From Rozella allomycis CSF55 (taxonomy: Eukaryota > Rozellomycota), in NCBI GenBank assembly GCA_000442015.1, contig KE561054.1, forward strand, positions 1 through 64,000: DNA of 64,000 nucleotides. The letters run 5' to 3'. This document shows positions 1 to 11,457 of the stretch, piece after piece. A program made the translations under genes and the position numbers. The notes beneath the pieces are model-generated. The model searched no databases. It saw nothing but the letters and a program-made list of their open reading frames with translations, and was not told the origin of the DNA. Numbering within the stretch: position 1 is the first letter of the stretch; the number at the start of each line of letters is the position of its first letter.

Positions 1-51
1 AATCCCTCTATGAATTGGGATGAGAATTCCTGGTACGACAAAAGGAAATAA
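1..51 (+). CDS. possible 3' end of a plus-strand gene
   Basis: The first 17 codons of frame 1 are open and end at TAA (49-51), reading NPSMNWDENSWYDKRK. This could be the last exon of a gene that starts left of the window. There is too little sequence to name a family, and a chance open stretch cannot be excluded. Confidence 0.2.
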   Translation, partial: NPSMNWDENSWYDKRK

Positions 52-315
52 GTTGTCTTCATCATATCCACTAAATGAAAATGAATATTTAGTGTAAATA
101 ACTAGTATTAAGATCGTAATTCATGGACGTGAGTCGTGAATATCCATCCGTGCTATCGTCAAGTAGGTCTGGTAAGACAACTTCCAAAGTGTTTACCTTT
201 TTTCGTATAATATGCATTGCCTCATGACTGGGAGCAGAAGATTTTAATTTATGTAGTTCGCACGAAACTTGTACTAAAAAATTAAAACTCGTAACAAAAT
301 GTCATTTATTAATTT
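52..315. other. intergenic, 3' side of RAD51
   Basis: I see no coding exon, tRNA or strong repeat in this AT-rich stretch between the possible 3' end at 51 and the RAD51 stop codon. It should hold the RAD51 3' untranslated region and terminator. Confidence 0.4.
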
Positions 316-1474
316 TCATTCGTTAAAGTCTTCAACTCCGTTAGCAGTGATTGCAAACGTAGCGTCGCTTTCGGGGAGCCGAGGAGAATCAACGACTTTG
401 CATATCCTACTTTCTTGACGACCTTTTCTTAAACTTAGACGAGTGGTAGAAGCGTGAGCCAAAACATGTCCACCTGCCGCTTTTTTGGGATCCGCATTAA
501 ACATCATCGCACCGTCTACTGTCGCCACAACTTGGTTAGTAATAACTACTGCGACACCAAACTATTTTGTTTTTAAGGTTTGATTACCTCATCGGCTAAA
601 CGCATTAACATCCTCATGAAACGACCGAGTAGACTTTGCCTTGCTTGTAACTCCCCTCTCCCGATATAGTCTGTACGAAATAAATTCATAGCGCTGTCCA
701 CAATTAACAGGGCGTATCTACTTTCCATCATTAGAGCAGAAGCTTGTTGAAGTAATTGAAGCTGTTGGTCGGTGTTGTAAGCGCGAGCATACGTTATATT
801 TTCCAAAATACAATCTTCCCTCAAATTAAACCTTTTAATGTGTTTTTATACTCTTACCGTTTTCCTATCTCCACGCACCTTTCTGGTCTAAATGTCCCTT
901 CAGTGTCAATCCATAAACACTTTCCATCAGCCCCACCTAAATGTTGAGGTAGCTATATTTTGATGATTCTTTTATCTACCTGTGAAATTACAGCAATAGT
1001 ATGACATATTTGGGTTTTTCCAGTTCTGTATTCCCCGTACAACTCAGTAATAGACCCAGTTTCGAATCCACCGCCCAAAATTTTATCAAATTCCTTTGAT
1101 CCCGTAGAAATGTAAATTAATTCTTGTCGAATTTTATGAATCTCTGTTGCTCTGACAAAACCAGTGGGAACCAATTTGCATGCTAATAAAATGTTGTTTG
1201 TGGGAATACCTTGGGCTATGAGTTTTTCAGCCTTTTGCTCCGTGATTCCTTTAATCAAAGATAAACACTTTTTGGGGGTAAAGGCGATAGCTTCCACTGT
1301 ATGATACCCACTCTCTTTAAGCTTTTTCACATCTGCAGCAGAAATGCCATGTTGCTAAAATATTCATGTGTGACATTATACCTCAAGAGCCTCAACAGGA
1401 AAAGGACCATTAACTTCATCGATTTCCTTCTCATTTTCATCTTCCTTTCTTGCATTTTGTTGTCTTGCCGTCAT
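316..1474 (-). CDS. RAD51: RAD51 recombinase
   Basis: Eukaryotic RecA-family strand-exchange protein that forms filaments on single-stranded DNA in homologous recombination. Six exons are joined by five introns of 26-27 nt; the spliced frame gives 341 aa, the usual RAD51 length. Visible in order: an N-terminal helix-hairpin-helix region ([14 protein letters not shown]), Walker [10 protein letters not shown], the [12 protein letters not shown]alker B strand, the [14 protein letters not shown] segment, ITNQVVA in L2, and a C-terminus ending GVEDFNE. The second intron (27 nt) is in frame and would add nine residues if retained; removing it restores the family sequence [11 protein letters not shown]. 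The VDSA and RGELQARQ regions fit RAD51 better than DMC1. The start ATG (1472-1474) gives [10 protein letters not shown] before an acidic leader. Confidence 0.95.
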
Positions 1475-2016
1475 TCTATCAAAATTTTGGAAACACCGTC
1501 CTTTTCCGATATTTACAATTTTACACACTANAGATTTTACAACAATGCTTAGCCCAATAATTAATCAAATATCCGAGACCGGAGACATTTATATTTATTA
1601 GGTCTTTAGATCCTAATGCATTCAAAATATTACAAAAGTGGAAAATCTNTTAGGTGATTCCGCTGTGCGATTATGTAATCCGCATCATCGTCATACACAA
1701 TATTGTTCACACTTACTGATACCGCGCGGAAAAAACGGTTCGCAACGTCAACAAGATTTTACACCAATGCTTAGCCCAATAATTATCGAACATCAAATAT
1801 CCGAGACAATAATATTTAATAGGTCTTTAGATCCTAATGCATTCAAAATATTACAAAAGTGGAAAATCTTTGCTTAACATTTAAAATATCGACTGCAGAC
1901 ATATTTCAATAATTCTATTAGCAGAGCACAACAGGTCAACAGCCACTCAGCCAGTAATATTATTATAGAATTTATGACCCCGGACTACTACATTCTGGTA
2001 GCAGCTTAAGCACATT
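1475..2016. repeat. non-coding stretch with two N joins and a ~105-bp repeat
   Basis: Contains Ns at 1531 and 1649. The sequence at about 1543-1648 recurs with small differences at about 1763-1868 (shared words include ATGCTTAGCCCAATAATTA and AATATTACAAAAGTGGAAAA). This looks like overlapping contig ends. A 79-codon open stretch crosses it (1638-1877) but matches nothing I know. The region also carries the RAD51 and uL1 upstream sequences. Confidence 0.5.
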
Positions 2017-3029
2017 ATGATACGAATTTCTCAAATTACATTTCCAATTATTAGAAAAAGCCGCGGATATCATCGTTTTATATATCCCGAAGAGCTTTTG
2101 AGTGGATTACCATTAAGGGTTCGAATCTCTCAACAAGAAAAAGAGGAGCAAAAAGAGTGGCATTATCGTCATTGGGCAGAAAAGAAAAACGATAAAGATT
2201 TATTTCTTTCAATTCAAGAAGGTTTAAATGATTAATCATGGTTATTGTAGTCGCGTCTGTACTTAAGGCTTATGCAGTTGGACTATCGAATCGTACAATT
2301 AAATTGACAATTGAGATAAACACTGATCGATTAAGGTAATGCATCGACAGCAACATGTTAAAGTGTGGGTTCCATAAGAGGTTTCATTCAAATGCCCTAT
2401 TTTAAGTCACCAAATGTTAAAATTGCAGTTTTTGCACAAGTATATCTTTTTTAAGTCTTTTAAAGGGTCAAATGGCTGATATTGCGAAAAGTTTAGGGGT
2501 ATCTAACGTTGGAGGTGAGGATTTAAGAGAAAAAGTATTGATTTACTTTCAAAAATAGAAAGATTGAAAAGAATGAAATAGAATATTCTCATGTACTGGC
2601 AACCCCAGACATGATGGGTGTTGTTCGTAAGGTAGCCAAGACCTTGGGGCCGAAGGGATTGATGCCAAACTCAAAGCTTGGCACTTTAACCAACGAAATA
2701 GAAAATGCAATAAACACTTGCTTCAAAAGCGTTCCATACAAAGCTGTAGATGGAGGATTGGTTTCTATCGATGTTGGTCAAGTACTCTTAAGTTATGCGA
2801 ATCTTAGGTTGAAAATCCGGAAAATCATATCCAAGAAAACATTAAAAAAGTAATGGAAACTATAATTAAAAATGGCTCGATCATTGGAAAAGGTAAATCA
2901 TGGGCGGTCCTTTTAATAGACGGTAATCCATTTCGAAGGATACTGCTGAATCATGATAATGGATATCCCTTAGAAGTCGAATTAAATTATGCAAACTCAT
3001 ATATGGCTGAAATACTTTCCCCTAAATAA
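2017..3029 (+). CDS. MRPL1: mitochondrial large-subunit ribosomal protein uL1 (MRPL1)
   Basis: Bacterial/mitochondrial-type L1, which binds 23S-like rRNA at the L1 stalk. The family core is clear: VGGEDLREK, then ATPDMMGVVRKVAKTLGPKG and LMPNSKLGTLT. The N-terminus (MIRISQITFPIIRKSRGYHR) is basic and hydrophobic like a mitochondrial presequence. An apparent stop TAA (2233-2235) followed two bases later by an ATG is explained by a 29-nt intron (2222-2250) that joins IQE to VASVLKAYAVG. Further introns of 26-28 nt follow at 2336 and downstream. A last in-frame 27-nt intron near 2895 is possible, so the product is 282 or 291 aa. Confidence 0.88.
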
Positions 3030-3060
3030 ATGGATTTTCTACTTCGCCACTTCATCGTGC

Positions 3061-3672
3061 ATGACAAAGTCTTTTCCAAGTCCAGGAAATTTTCTCGAAA
3101 CTCCAGATTTTCTTACTGAGAGTATTAAGAAGAAAAATTATGATTTTTTATTAGAATCATGCAACGTTCTCTCTGAGAATTTTTTTGAAATTCAATCCTT
3201 TGACAAAATACGTGATTCCTTAGTTTTTGCCATAAACGAGAATGATGAAAAAGCGATAAATATACTAGGTCAATTAATATTTGAAGAGTTTTCCGCAGAT
3301 TACTTTCTTGAATTGCCATTAGATGACAAACTAGCAGCAGCCAAGAGATTTGATGATGAAAAAACACCTTTAATGACAAAAGCTGTCGTAGATAATGATT
3401 TTGAAATGATTAAGGCACAGGTTCATGGTTATGGACCTGTGGAAACGATGTCGTCAGATACTTATGACATGAACATGAAATTTTATCGTCGTGCACTAGC
3501 AAAAGCGATCGAACTAAATAGAAAGGAAATGATAAATTTTTTAATGCCAAGAGTATTGTATTTTTCTGACTTCAAAGAGTCGGATTTGTTGGGATTATCT
3601 CAAAATGATCAAATTAAGGCGGTTTTGACTGGCTCATTGTTTTCAGATTATTGGACGTGCTCTATTCTTTAA
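3061..3672 (+). CDS. uncharacterised protein, ~203 aa
   Basis: One uninterrupted exon ending at TAA, 31 nt downstream of the uL1 stop if it starts at ATG 3061 (MTKSFPSPGNFLETPDF). The same frame is open back to an ATG at 2989, which would overlap the end of uL1 and add a hydrophobic stretch (WIFYFATSS) that could act as a signal anchor. The body is helical, with pairs of short helices (KTPLMTKAVVDNDFEMIKA, ALAKAIELNRKEMINFLMP) suggestive of degenerate ankyrin-like repeats. I cannot assign a family. It is convergent with LUC7. Confidence 0.55.
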   Translation: MTKSFPSPGNFLETPDFLTESIKKKNYDFLLESCNVLSENFFEIQSFDKIRDSLVFAINENDEKAINILGQLIFEEFSADYFLELPLDDKLAAAKRFDDEKTPLMTKAVVDNDFEMIKAQVHGYGPVETMSSDTYDMNMKFYRRALAKAIELNRKEMINFLMPRVLYFSDFKESDLLGLSQNDQIKAVLTGSLFSDYWTCSIL

Positions 3673-3723
3673 AAAGAAGTTGTCATCTTTAATAAACGGA
3701 TTATAGGTAATTCGAATTTTTAT

Positions 3724-4819
3724 TTAATATGGGGAACGGGATCTCCTCCTTCTTGAGTATCCTTCTCTACTCATTCGATCATCTCTTCTACGATCTTGAT
3801 ACCTATCATCACGTTTTTCATGCCTCCTTGTATCAGAACGTCGATGCTGATCATCACGGTGATCTACCATGCGCGAATGCGATTGTCTACTAGGCCGATA
3901 TGAATTTGGGTTATCATCGTTAAGATTATCCATAGAAGTGATTCTAGATCTCCTTAACCTTATTGGTCCATATTTATCCTGAATAGCTTAATTATTTATT
4001 ATTACCCTAAATTCCTGTAAAGTCTTTCGAACTTTCAAAAAACCGACGTGCTGTTTTCCAGCAATATGTGCCTCCATACGCTTAGGATCATCATTCATAA
4101 CTAGAAGCAATCCGCAAACATCACAAACTTGCATTCTCTTTTCCAGTTTTAAATATGGATTCACATCTTCAATCTTCTAAAAAATGAATGTATATGTTAC
4201 AGCTCTTAATCTGTCTATTTCCAGCTTAATTTTGTCAACTTCTTTTGTTAAATTTTGTGCTTCATCGATCATCCCTTGCTCCCCAAAGTCTTCAATTTTG
4301 ACCAACAGTTCTTTCACCTTTCCTTCCAATTCAATTATTTTTTCGTCATTTTCTTCCTTATTTGGGTTGACAAGTTGCATAACTTCATCAGTAGAACGAA
4401 AATCCAATCTTTCTCTACCTTTTCGCATACTTTGTAAAACCATATAGTATTTGATACCTTTTATCCAATTCTTGAACCAAGTCTTCAAGAAATTCATACA
4501 ATTCCATTTCATATTTTTCTCTATACTTATCACCTTCCTTTCCCAGATACCTAATATTGGAGAAAATTGAGTGCTTACGCATCGCGTAGGTAATCGTCGT
4601 GGTGTTTATATGGACAATCCCCTACTATTCTACCCATTTTGGTGTGCTGAAACATTTCGTGAGGACAAAATCTCGCAATAAAAGTTTTGCAAACCTTTCA
4701 AAGGAAAAAATTAAGAATACCTCGGGGTCATTAAATTTCAAACCTCCTTTAGCTTCAAGGTCATTCCTGTCGGTTCCCATCAACCTATCAAGCATTTTCC
4801 TAGAGTATTCGATAGCCAT
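3724..4819 (-). CDS. LUC7: LUC7-like U1 snRNP splicing factor
   Basis: U1 snRNP-associated protein that helps 5' splice-site selection. Six exons with introns of 24-28 nt give 320 aa. Domains in order: N-terminal helix (SRKMLDRLMGTDRN), first C3H zinc finger (FIARFCPHEMFQHTK ... DCPYKH), a coiled coil (EELLVKIEDFGEQGMIDEAQ region), a second C2H2-type finger (VCDVCGLLLVMNDD ... HIAGKQHVG), and an Arg/Ser-rich tail ending RRRRSRSPY. The start is the first in-frame ATG (MAIEYSRKMLD); the TTG upstream is not used. It is one of five spliceosome-related genes in the window. Confidence 0.93.
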
Positions 4820-5073
4820 TTCTTTCCGAAATTTCAATCGTTCGACCAGGCCTACATAAAAAGTTTATTATTAACGCTGTAACAAACAAAAAAAATATTT
4901 ATTTAATTTTATGCGTATTTCCCATGCCATTTACATAATTTTGAAGTTAAAACATAGAAATTAAAGGCATAAGAGGTTCGTCATATTAATTTATTATGTT
5001 CAAATTATAATGTTAATATAAACTCTTGTAAAACCTGTTAATATTAAACTCGTGAATTTACGAAATTTGAAAA

Positions 5074-8000
5074 ATGAATGTGAATCACTCCACTGTTTTT
5101 ACAGAGTTGATAAGACGCCAATACATTATACCTGGAGCTGATAGATTAAAATTTTTTCATTTTTCGGCCATTTTTGATAGCGGTGGAAGAACATATCCAA
5201 TACCACAAAATGGAGTAAAGTATAATGACGCTGTTATGTGGGCTATGGATATGATATCAAAGTCTTCATATTTATTTGACCATCGTAGTAGGACCAAGGT
5301 AAGTAACTTTGCCGTGTAGAATAGATATCCAGTTCAGAATTTTCCACGTTTTTAGAAAAGGGTGAGTTTACGATATTCAAATTTATATATATCGAGAGGT
5401 TCGATATGCCTTTGGAATATTTTATTTTGCTGTTGAAGAGTTCATCTAGTCCTGCAGGGTTGAATTTTCCTTCAGCAATTATGAGTAATGTCCCATCATT
5501 TCCGATGAATGGCATAAAAACTGAATTTAAGCATCAAATACCTAAATTCAACAAGGAAAAGATACTGAAGAAGCGCGATGTTCAAAACAAGAGCGAAATG
5601 GTAGTTGAATGTACAGAGAGAGACAAGAATGAAAAGAAGGTGATAGAATTAACAAAATCATTTATGGTTAATGTGAATCAGTTTATACCAATATTTTGTC
5701 CCAAGGGGAGTGTTTTACCATTTGACATTTGTTCTGCGTGTGCTTCTATTGATTATGAGCAGCCGTTAATATTTTGTGCGCATTGTGGAGAAGGATATCA
5801 TTTGGGGTGTGTAGATTTTAATTCTGAATTTCTGGATTTAAAGCAATGGAACAAGTTACAGATTCAGCCGATGCAACCTGATGAAGCATTGAGTAAGGAG
5901 GGAGGGTATGAAAAGGAGCATAGTTTGATTAAGAATTGGCGATGTATAAATTGTTTTGTTTGTCAGGGATGTAATAGAGCAGAGCCTGAAGGATTGTTGA
6001 TGGTGTGTGATGAATGTGATTCTAGTTATCATACAGTTTGTGTTAAAAATCCATTAGAAAAGGTTCCAGAAGGGAGATTTTTGTGTGATAACTGTGTGAA
6101 ATGTAAGAATTGTGGGTCTACGAGTGCAGGAGGAAACAATTGGTCTGGTAAAGAGATTAGGTTTATTTGATAAAGGGAAAGTACTTCCAAAAAGAATGCA
6201 TGAATGGATGTTTGATTATGAATTGTGTGGAGATTGTGGAAGATCGAGAATGAATGGTGATTTTTGTCCAATTTGTGATAAACTGTATAAAAGTGATGAT
6301 TTTGACATTTTGATGTTAATTTGTGACAAGTGTGAAAAATGGGTTCATTTGGATTGTGATGAGAGTTTAACGAAAAAGAAATATGAAGAATTAGAAAAAG
6401 ATGAAAACTTGAAATATTTTTGTCCCAAATGTAAAGATGGAATCAATAAAGAAGAAATTTGTAAACAAGAACTGAAAGAAGAAATTTGTAAAGAGGAAAT
6501 GAAAGAAGAGGAAATAGAATCAATCAAGGATATCGAGAAAAAGGAAATAGAATTAATAGCAAAAGAAAAAGTTGAAGATTTGATTGAAGATGTGATGAAA
6601 GAGATTGACGAGAAAGATGGCAATGAGAATGAGATGGTTGTAGATGACCTTTACGATAATAAAATCAACAACGATATTATAATAGACAAAGAAGACCAAA
6701 AAATGATAATAAATAGAGAAGATACTGAAGTGATGATAAATAGAATAGACAAAGATGGAGAAATAGTTATTGACAATGAAGACAAAGATATGATATTTGA
6801 CAATGAAGTGATTATAGAACCCTCTAATAAAGTAAAAGAACCCTCTAATAAAGTGGTGATAGACAAAGAAGTCAGAAACATAATAAAAGAACCCTCAAAT
6901 CAAGTTGTAGATAAATTTGCTAAAGATAAAGTCTTAACAGTAGATAAAGATCATAAATCTATCAGTTTAAAAGATCAAGAAAATTTAAATGAAAATTCTG
7001 ATAGAAAAAGAATTAAACTGCAAGATGACGAAAGAGAACCACTTTATGAAATTTCATTAAATAATTTTGAAAGAAAAGAAAGAAAAATATTAAATGAAAA
7101 ATATTTAAAATTTATTTTTAAAGACTCAAATTTTCCATTAATTTTGTTTCATTGTGTTGCATGCAATAAATCTGAAATTTCAGAAATTGATGGATTGATT
7201 CCATTTCCAGATTTTGTTAGCCCCAATCCATTATTTTTAAATGATTATCCTAATTTTAAATCAAAATGGATTCATAGATCTTGTTTATTGAAAGCGAACG
7301 TTGAATTGTCCACAGATGGGTATTGTCACTTGAGTAAAGAAATTGAGTTTAAACAAGATGAAAACAAATCAATTGAGATTCCAAAGAGATTAATTGTTTT
7401 AAATAAAAATCAGAAAAGAAAATTTAATAAAATTCAAATAATAAGTGAAGATTTATCAATAATTAGAGTTGGATCATTGATAGTGACATCTTTTGGAAGT
7501 ATTCCATTGAATCCAAATGGATTTTATGATAAAAACATTCTGTTTCCAATTGGGTTTACATCTTTTAGAAATTATTGGAGTTTTAAAAGACCTTTTCAAA
7601 GAACTATTTATAAATGTGAAATTGTTTTAAACAAGGAAAAAAATATTCCTCTTTTTAGAATTTCATGTTTTGATTTAAAAGATGAAATTATTTCTTGCGA
7701 CATTTCAATTGAAAACACTCTAAGTAAACTATTTTCCCTTTTAAATGATTGTTATCAAAACTACACAAACATTTTCAATTTCAGTCAATGTAAAATATTC
7801 TCATATTTCTTTTTTGGTTTAAATATTCTCCCAATCTCTCAACAGTTAGAAGCTTTACCAAACGTTATTAATTGCAATGGTTATCAATACAATTCAATGT
7901 CACATCAAGAAGCTTTAAATAGATCTAAAATATTTAGAGTAAACATTCTAGGTCCTCCAACTTGCGCTAGAATTAGAACTGTTCAGTCTTCTTTCAATAA

Positions 8001-8591
8001 ATCTTATTCAAATCATTCAAGGCTTTTACTCTCTTCAAGTATTAAAAATGAATCAAACTTTGAAGATAAAAAAGATAAATCAATTTCTCAAAATATTATT
8101 CTTCCTTTGGGCACAAAATATAGAGTCATGAAACAAAATGAACGAAAAAACCTCAGAATAGCCCCATCAAGAATTCAAGGTTATGGGCTGTTTTCAAACA
8201 TAAACTTTAAAGCAAACGATCTCGTCATTGAATACGTAGGTGAACTCATCGGTCAAAAAGTAGCCGACAAGAGAGAATCATACTATGACAAGAATGGCAT
8301 CGGGTGCTACATGTTTAGATTAGATGATGACGTTATCATAGACGCTACCAGAAAAGGTAATCATTTTCTTCCCCTTCAATAGGAAACGCTGCTAGATTCA
8401 TAAATCATTCATGTAAACCAAATTGTCACGCTAAAATATCCACAATAGAAGGAACTAAAAAAGTCATCATTTACGCCAGCAAAAATATTTATCTTGGTGA
8501 CGAACTCACTTACGATTACAAATTTGCTATTGAGGATGAAAAAATTCCTTGCAATTGTGGTGCTCCAAATTGTAGAAAATTCATGAATTAA
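5074..8591 (+). CDS. MLL/Trithorax-type histone H3K4 methyltransferase (PHDx3-FYRN-FYRC-SET)
   Basis: Four exons (introns 5299-5324, 6148-6175, 8357-8382; 26, 28, 26 nt) encode 1145 aa. Order: three PHD fingers ([60 protein letters not shown] region) linked by VKCKNCGST as in animal MLL; a long charged linker rich in Glu/Lys/Asp; a Cys-containing module at [18 protein letters not shown] ([17 protein letters not shown]); FYRC ([20 protein letters not shown]); SET ([32 protein letters not shown]); and post-SET ([15 protein letters not shown]). The last exon is essential: without removing the intron at 8357 the SET domain stops short. SET NHSC and the post-SET cysteines are intact, so it should be active. 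Expected role: H3K4 methylation at active genes. Confidence 0.93.
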
Positions 8592-8700
8592 TATATATCT
8601 ATAAATATTTTATAATTTATTTCTTTATTCATTTATTATTGTATGCGCTTTTCATGTCCTTTCATCACCGTCGTTATTTTGGATTTTTCATTTGTTTACA

Positions 8701-9113
8701 ATGACTCAAGAACTCTCAAGTAATACTCTCTAATCCCTTTTTCATTAGGCGGACAAACTACTGTATCTGCTTCTTCGCCAAACAATCATCCACTAGACTT
8801 TAACATTTCAGATAGCGATATCGAACAAAATTCCTACAAATTCGATCTGCTAGAAGAACATACATCTCTGTTAGAAAATTTACAAGACGATTCATTTTCA
8901 GAATACCAATCCCATCAGCATACAAATATCACTTTTCTACCTCGAGCAAATTTTTCACCTGACGCGAACATTAACAATAACACCTTGTCAGAATCAGACG
9001 CAGAATTAATTAGAAATACAATGTCACAATTTCAGTTTCCAGAACATTTAAAACCAAATTGGGCATGCCATCTTACAGACGAAAAACTGTCCATGCTAGT
9101 TCAAAATAAATAG
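8701..9113 (+). CDS. MEA1-domain protein
   Basis: Two exons with a 29-nt intron at 8720-8748 give 127 aa. The C-terminus (IRNTMSQFQFPEHLKPNWAC followed by HLTDEKLSMLV) resembles the C-terminal signature of male-enhanced antigen 1 proteins (IK..M..F.LP...PPWA...SDEQW). The N-terminal half is acidic and Ser/Asn-rich, probably disordered. The molecular function of this family is poorly known. It lies 110 nt downstream of the methyltransferase on the same strand. Confidence 0.6.
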
Positions 9114-9214
9114 ATTTAAAAAGTTTCATTGAATATAGAAAATTCATTCAATTGAACATTGCAACTGTTTATTAGGTTTGTCCGAATTTAGGTCACAAAA
9201 TTCTCCGATTTTTC

Positions 9215-9791
9215 ATGAATCAGAGTTCACCTCCATCATCTATCGAGATTCAATTTCTTCAGTACTCCAAAGTAAACATATAAATATCATGTTGATTAGC
9301 AATGGCAGAAATTTCTAGACACACTCACTCCATACACTATTCCCAGGTGGTCATTTACTGGAGTTTTAATAATCATATTCTTTCTTCGAATTATATTTGT
9401 ACAGGGATGGTACGTAGTTGCTTATGCTCTTAGTATCTATTTGTTGAATCTGTTTCTCGCATTTATAACTCCTAAATTTGATCCGTCATTAGCTGAAAGT
9501 GAAGAAATTGCAGAAGGCCCAGCACTGCCAACAAAGATGGATGAAGAATTCAAACCTTTTATAAGAAGATTACCAGAATTTAAATTTTGGTATTGGTCCA
9601 CTAGAGCTAGTTTAATCGCTTTCGTTTGCTCCTTTATTTCATTATTCGACATTCCAGTATTCTGGCCAGTTTTGGTAATTTATTTTATAATAATATTTGC
9701 AATTACCATGAAGAGACAAATTAAACACATGATGAAACACAAATATATTCCTTTCGACATCGGAAAACGTAAATATTCAACTCAAAAATAA
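9215..9791 (+). CDS. RER1: RER1, Golgi-to-ER retrieval receptor
   Basis: Small tetraspanning membrane protein that returns ER membrane proteins from the cis-Golgi in COPI vesicles. One 28-nt intron (9272-9299); 182 aa. Family blocks are visible: FITPKFDPSLAE, EEFKPFIRRLPEFKFWYWST, FDIPVFWPVLVIYFII and TMKRQIKHMMKHKYIPFDIG. Four hydrophobic segments are present. The ATG at 9215 gives a short hydrophilic leader before YSKQWQKFLD, as in other RER1 proteins. Its stop is only 10 nt from the stop of the convergent DEK-like gene. Confidence 0.95.
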
Positions 9792-9801
9792 AATACAATA
9801 T

Positions 9802-10986
9802 TTATTCCTCGGAATAGGTTATTAACGCTTTTTCTACTATATTTTGATAATAATCTTTTGGCTTCTTTCCCCCAATTTGGATTAAATTTTCTATTATGTC
9901 AGATTTTGTTAAATTATCGTCGCTTTGGTCGATTATAAGAAGGACCAAAATTATCAAGTCGTTATCGCTTTGTTCAATATTCTATAAACGACAATTGGCA
10001 TCCTTACTAGGGAAGGTTTCTTAAATAACACTTTCTTTTGGAATGTAGGTAAATTTTTCACTCTTGGAATAGCAATTGTCTGTTTTTATGCAAAATAAGT
10101 TTTACATGAGGTGCTTCTTTTAGTTCTTCCCTCTGTCTTTTACGGTTGATTGGCGTTAACGGGATAATATCATCACCATCTGCTCTGCTTAATCTTCCAG
10201 TGCGACTTGATGGTCTTGGGGTTCTAAATGGTATGGGCGCCAAGGACACTCTAGTTTTCTTCACAGGCTTTGGTGAGCTTAAAAACTTTATTAATCTTTC
10301 AATCAATTCATTCTTTTTATTATGACAATGTTTTAGTACTTTGCTACCTTCATTGTCGAGACTTAAGAGGCTACAAAGGTCTTTAATGCAGGGTATTGTC
10401 ACTCTATACAACCTTGCGTGTAGTACTCTACTATCAAGTTCGGCTTCTTTCCATCCCGAAAAGTCTAAAATATGTTGTTTCTTTTCTTCCGGCTATAAAT
10501 CAGAAACAATATCTCCTACCTTTGGCTTGTCAGTTTTCATATATATTATTCTATGAAGAAGAGTTATCATTGGATCGTTTGGTCTCTTTTTCTCCAATTC
10601 CTCAGCAACTTTATTTATTATTAACAATGACGATTACTAGCTGGTATGTCACCAAGCCTATGGGCATTACCTATATTTTCTTTTGGTTCCACAGATTTTC
10701 TACTCCTGAGATTACGTTTATTTTCAGCGTCATCGGATTCTCGCGGAGATAGGCGATTCAATTCATTTGTATCATCAATTTCTGTCGACTCCTCTATTGA
10801 CAAGGCAGGTGTTTGTTCTGTAACAACATCAGTGTTATCTTCATCTTCGGAAGTGATTCGTGAAGGATTTGGTCTAACGGGTGTAGGTGATTGAATAGTT
10901 TCTGACATTCTTAAGTTTCTAGTGGCTTGGTCTTGAATTGAATTCCCTTTCAGTATTGGAATGCATTCTGGATTTTTATTGTTCAT
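9802..10986 (-). CDS. DEK-like chromatin protein (SAP box plus DEK C-terminal domain)
   Basis: Six exons and five introns (26-29 nt) give 349 aa. The N-terminal third is acidic/disordered with basic clusters. The middle holds a DEK-type DNA-binding region (ILDFSGWKE ... CIKDLCSLLSLDNEGSKNEL ... IERLIKFLSSPKP); the join inside GSK|NEL depends on a 27-nt intron. The last exon (IIENLIQIGGKKPKDYYQNI) has the shape of the DEK C-terminal domain. Animal DEK binds four-way junctions and chromatin; here the role is inferred only from domains. The gene ends at TAA 9802-9804, 10 nt from RER1. Confidence 0.75.
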
Positions 10987-11070
10987 ATTTTTTAAAAAAA
11001 TCTAAGTTTCTAACAGACAATTACCTTTTAAGTTTTATTGATAAATTTGAAGCGCCAAACCCTGGTTAAA

Positions 11071-11453
11071 ATGGGCGTGCAGAAAGAAACTACAAAGGCA
11101 GGAGACGGAAAGAATTTCCCTAAAAAAGGTGATGTTGTCACAATGCATTGTAACTTATTTTTATACAACTAGTGCAGATGACGGGTATTTTGAAAACGGT
11201 CAAAAGTTTGACAGCTCCCGTGACCGCAACAAACCATTTAAGACTACCATTGGTGTAGGCCAAGTTATTAGAGGATGGGATGAAGGTGTTCCTCAGATGA
11301 GTTTAGGGGAATGTGCCAAATTAAAAATATCTGTAATCATTATTCTATTAATTTACATAGTACGACTATGGATATGGTGAAAGAGGATACCCAGGAGTCA
11401 TTCCTCCAAAGTCAAATTTAATTTTTGATGTGGAGCTATTGCAAATAAATTAA
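11071..11453 (+). CDS. FPR1: FKBP12-type peptidyl-prolyl isomerase
   Basis: Single-domain FK506-binding protein, 108 aa. Introns of 28 nt at 11150-11177 and 11333-11360 restore the family frame (MHY|DGYF... and KIS|YDYGYG). Active-site and ligand-pocket residues are present: YD in the first block, [38 protein letters not shown] and [13 protein letters not shown]. The first splice junction falls exactly where FKBP12 reads VHYTG; the protein has a small insertion (DGYFENG) there. Cytosolic folding enzyme. The stop codon is 4 nt from that of convergent GET1. Confidence 0.95.
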
Positions 11454-11457
11454 GTTA

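Noticed and set aside
2233..2240. Stop codon followed two bases later by an ATG, suggesting two tightly linked genes
   Set aside because: A 29-nt intron (2222-2250) joins both frames into one uL1 protein with a mitochondrial leader.
6345..6881. Long Ser/Ile-rich antisense ORFs inside the methyltransferase gene
   Set aside because: These are mirror frames of the Glu/Lys/Asp-rich linker in a gene with clear domains.
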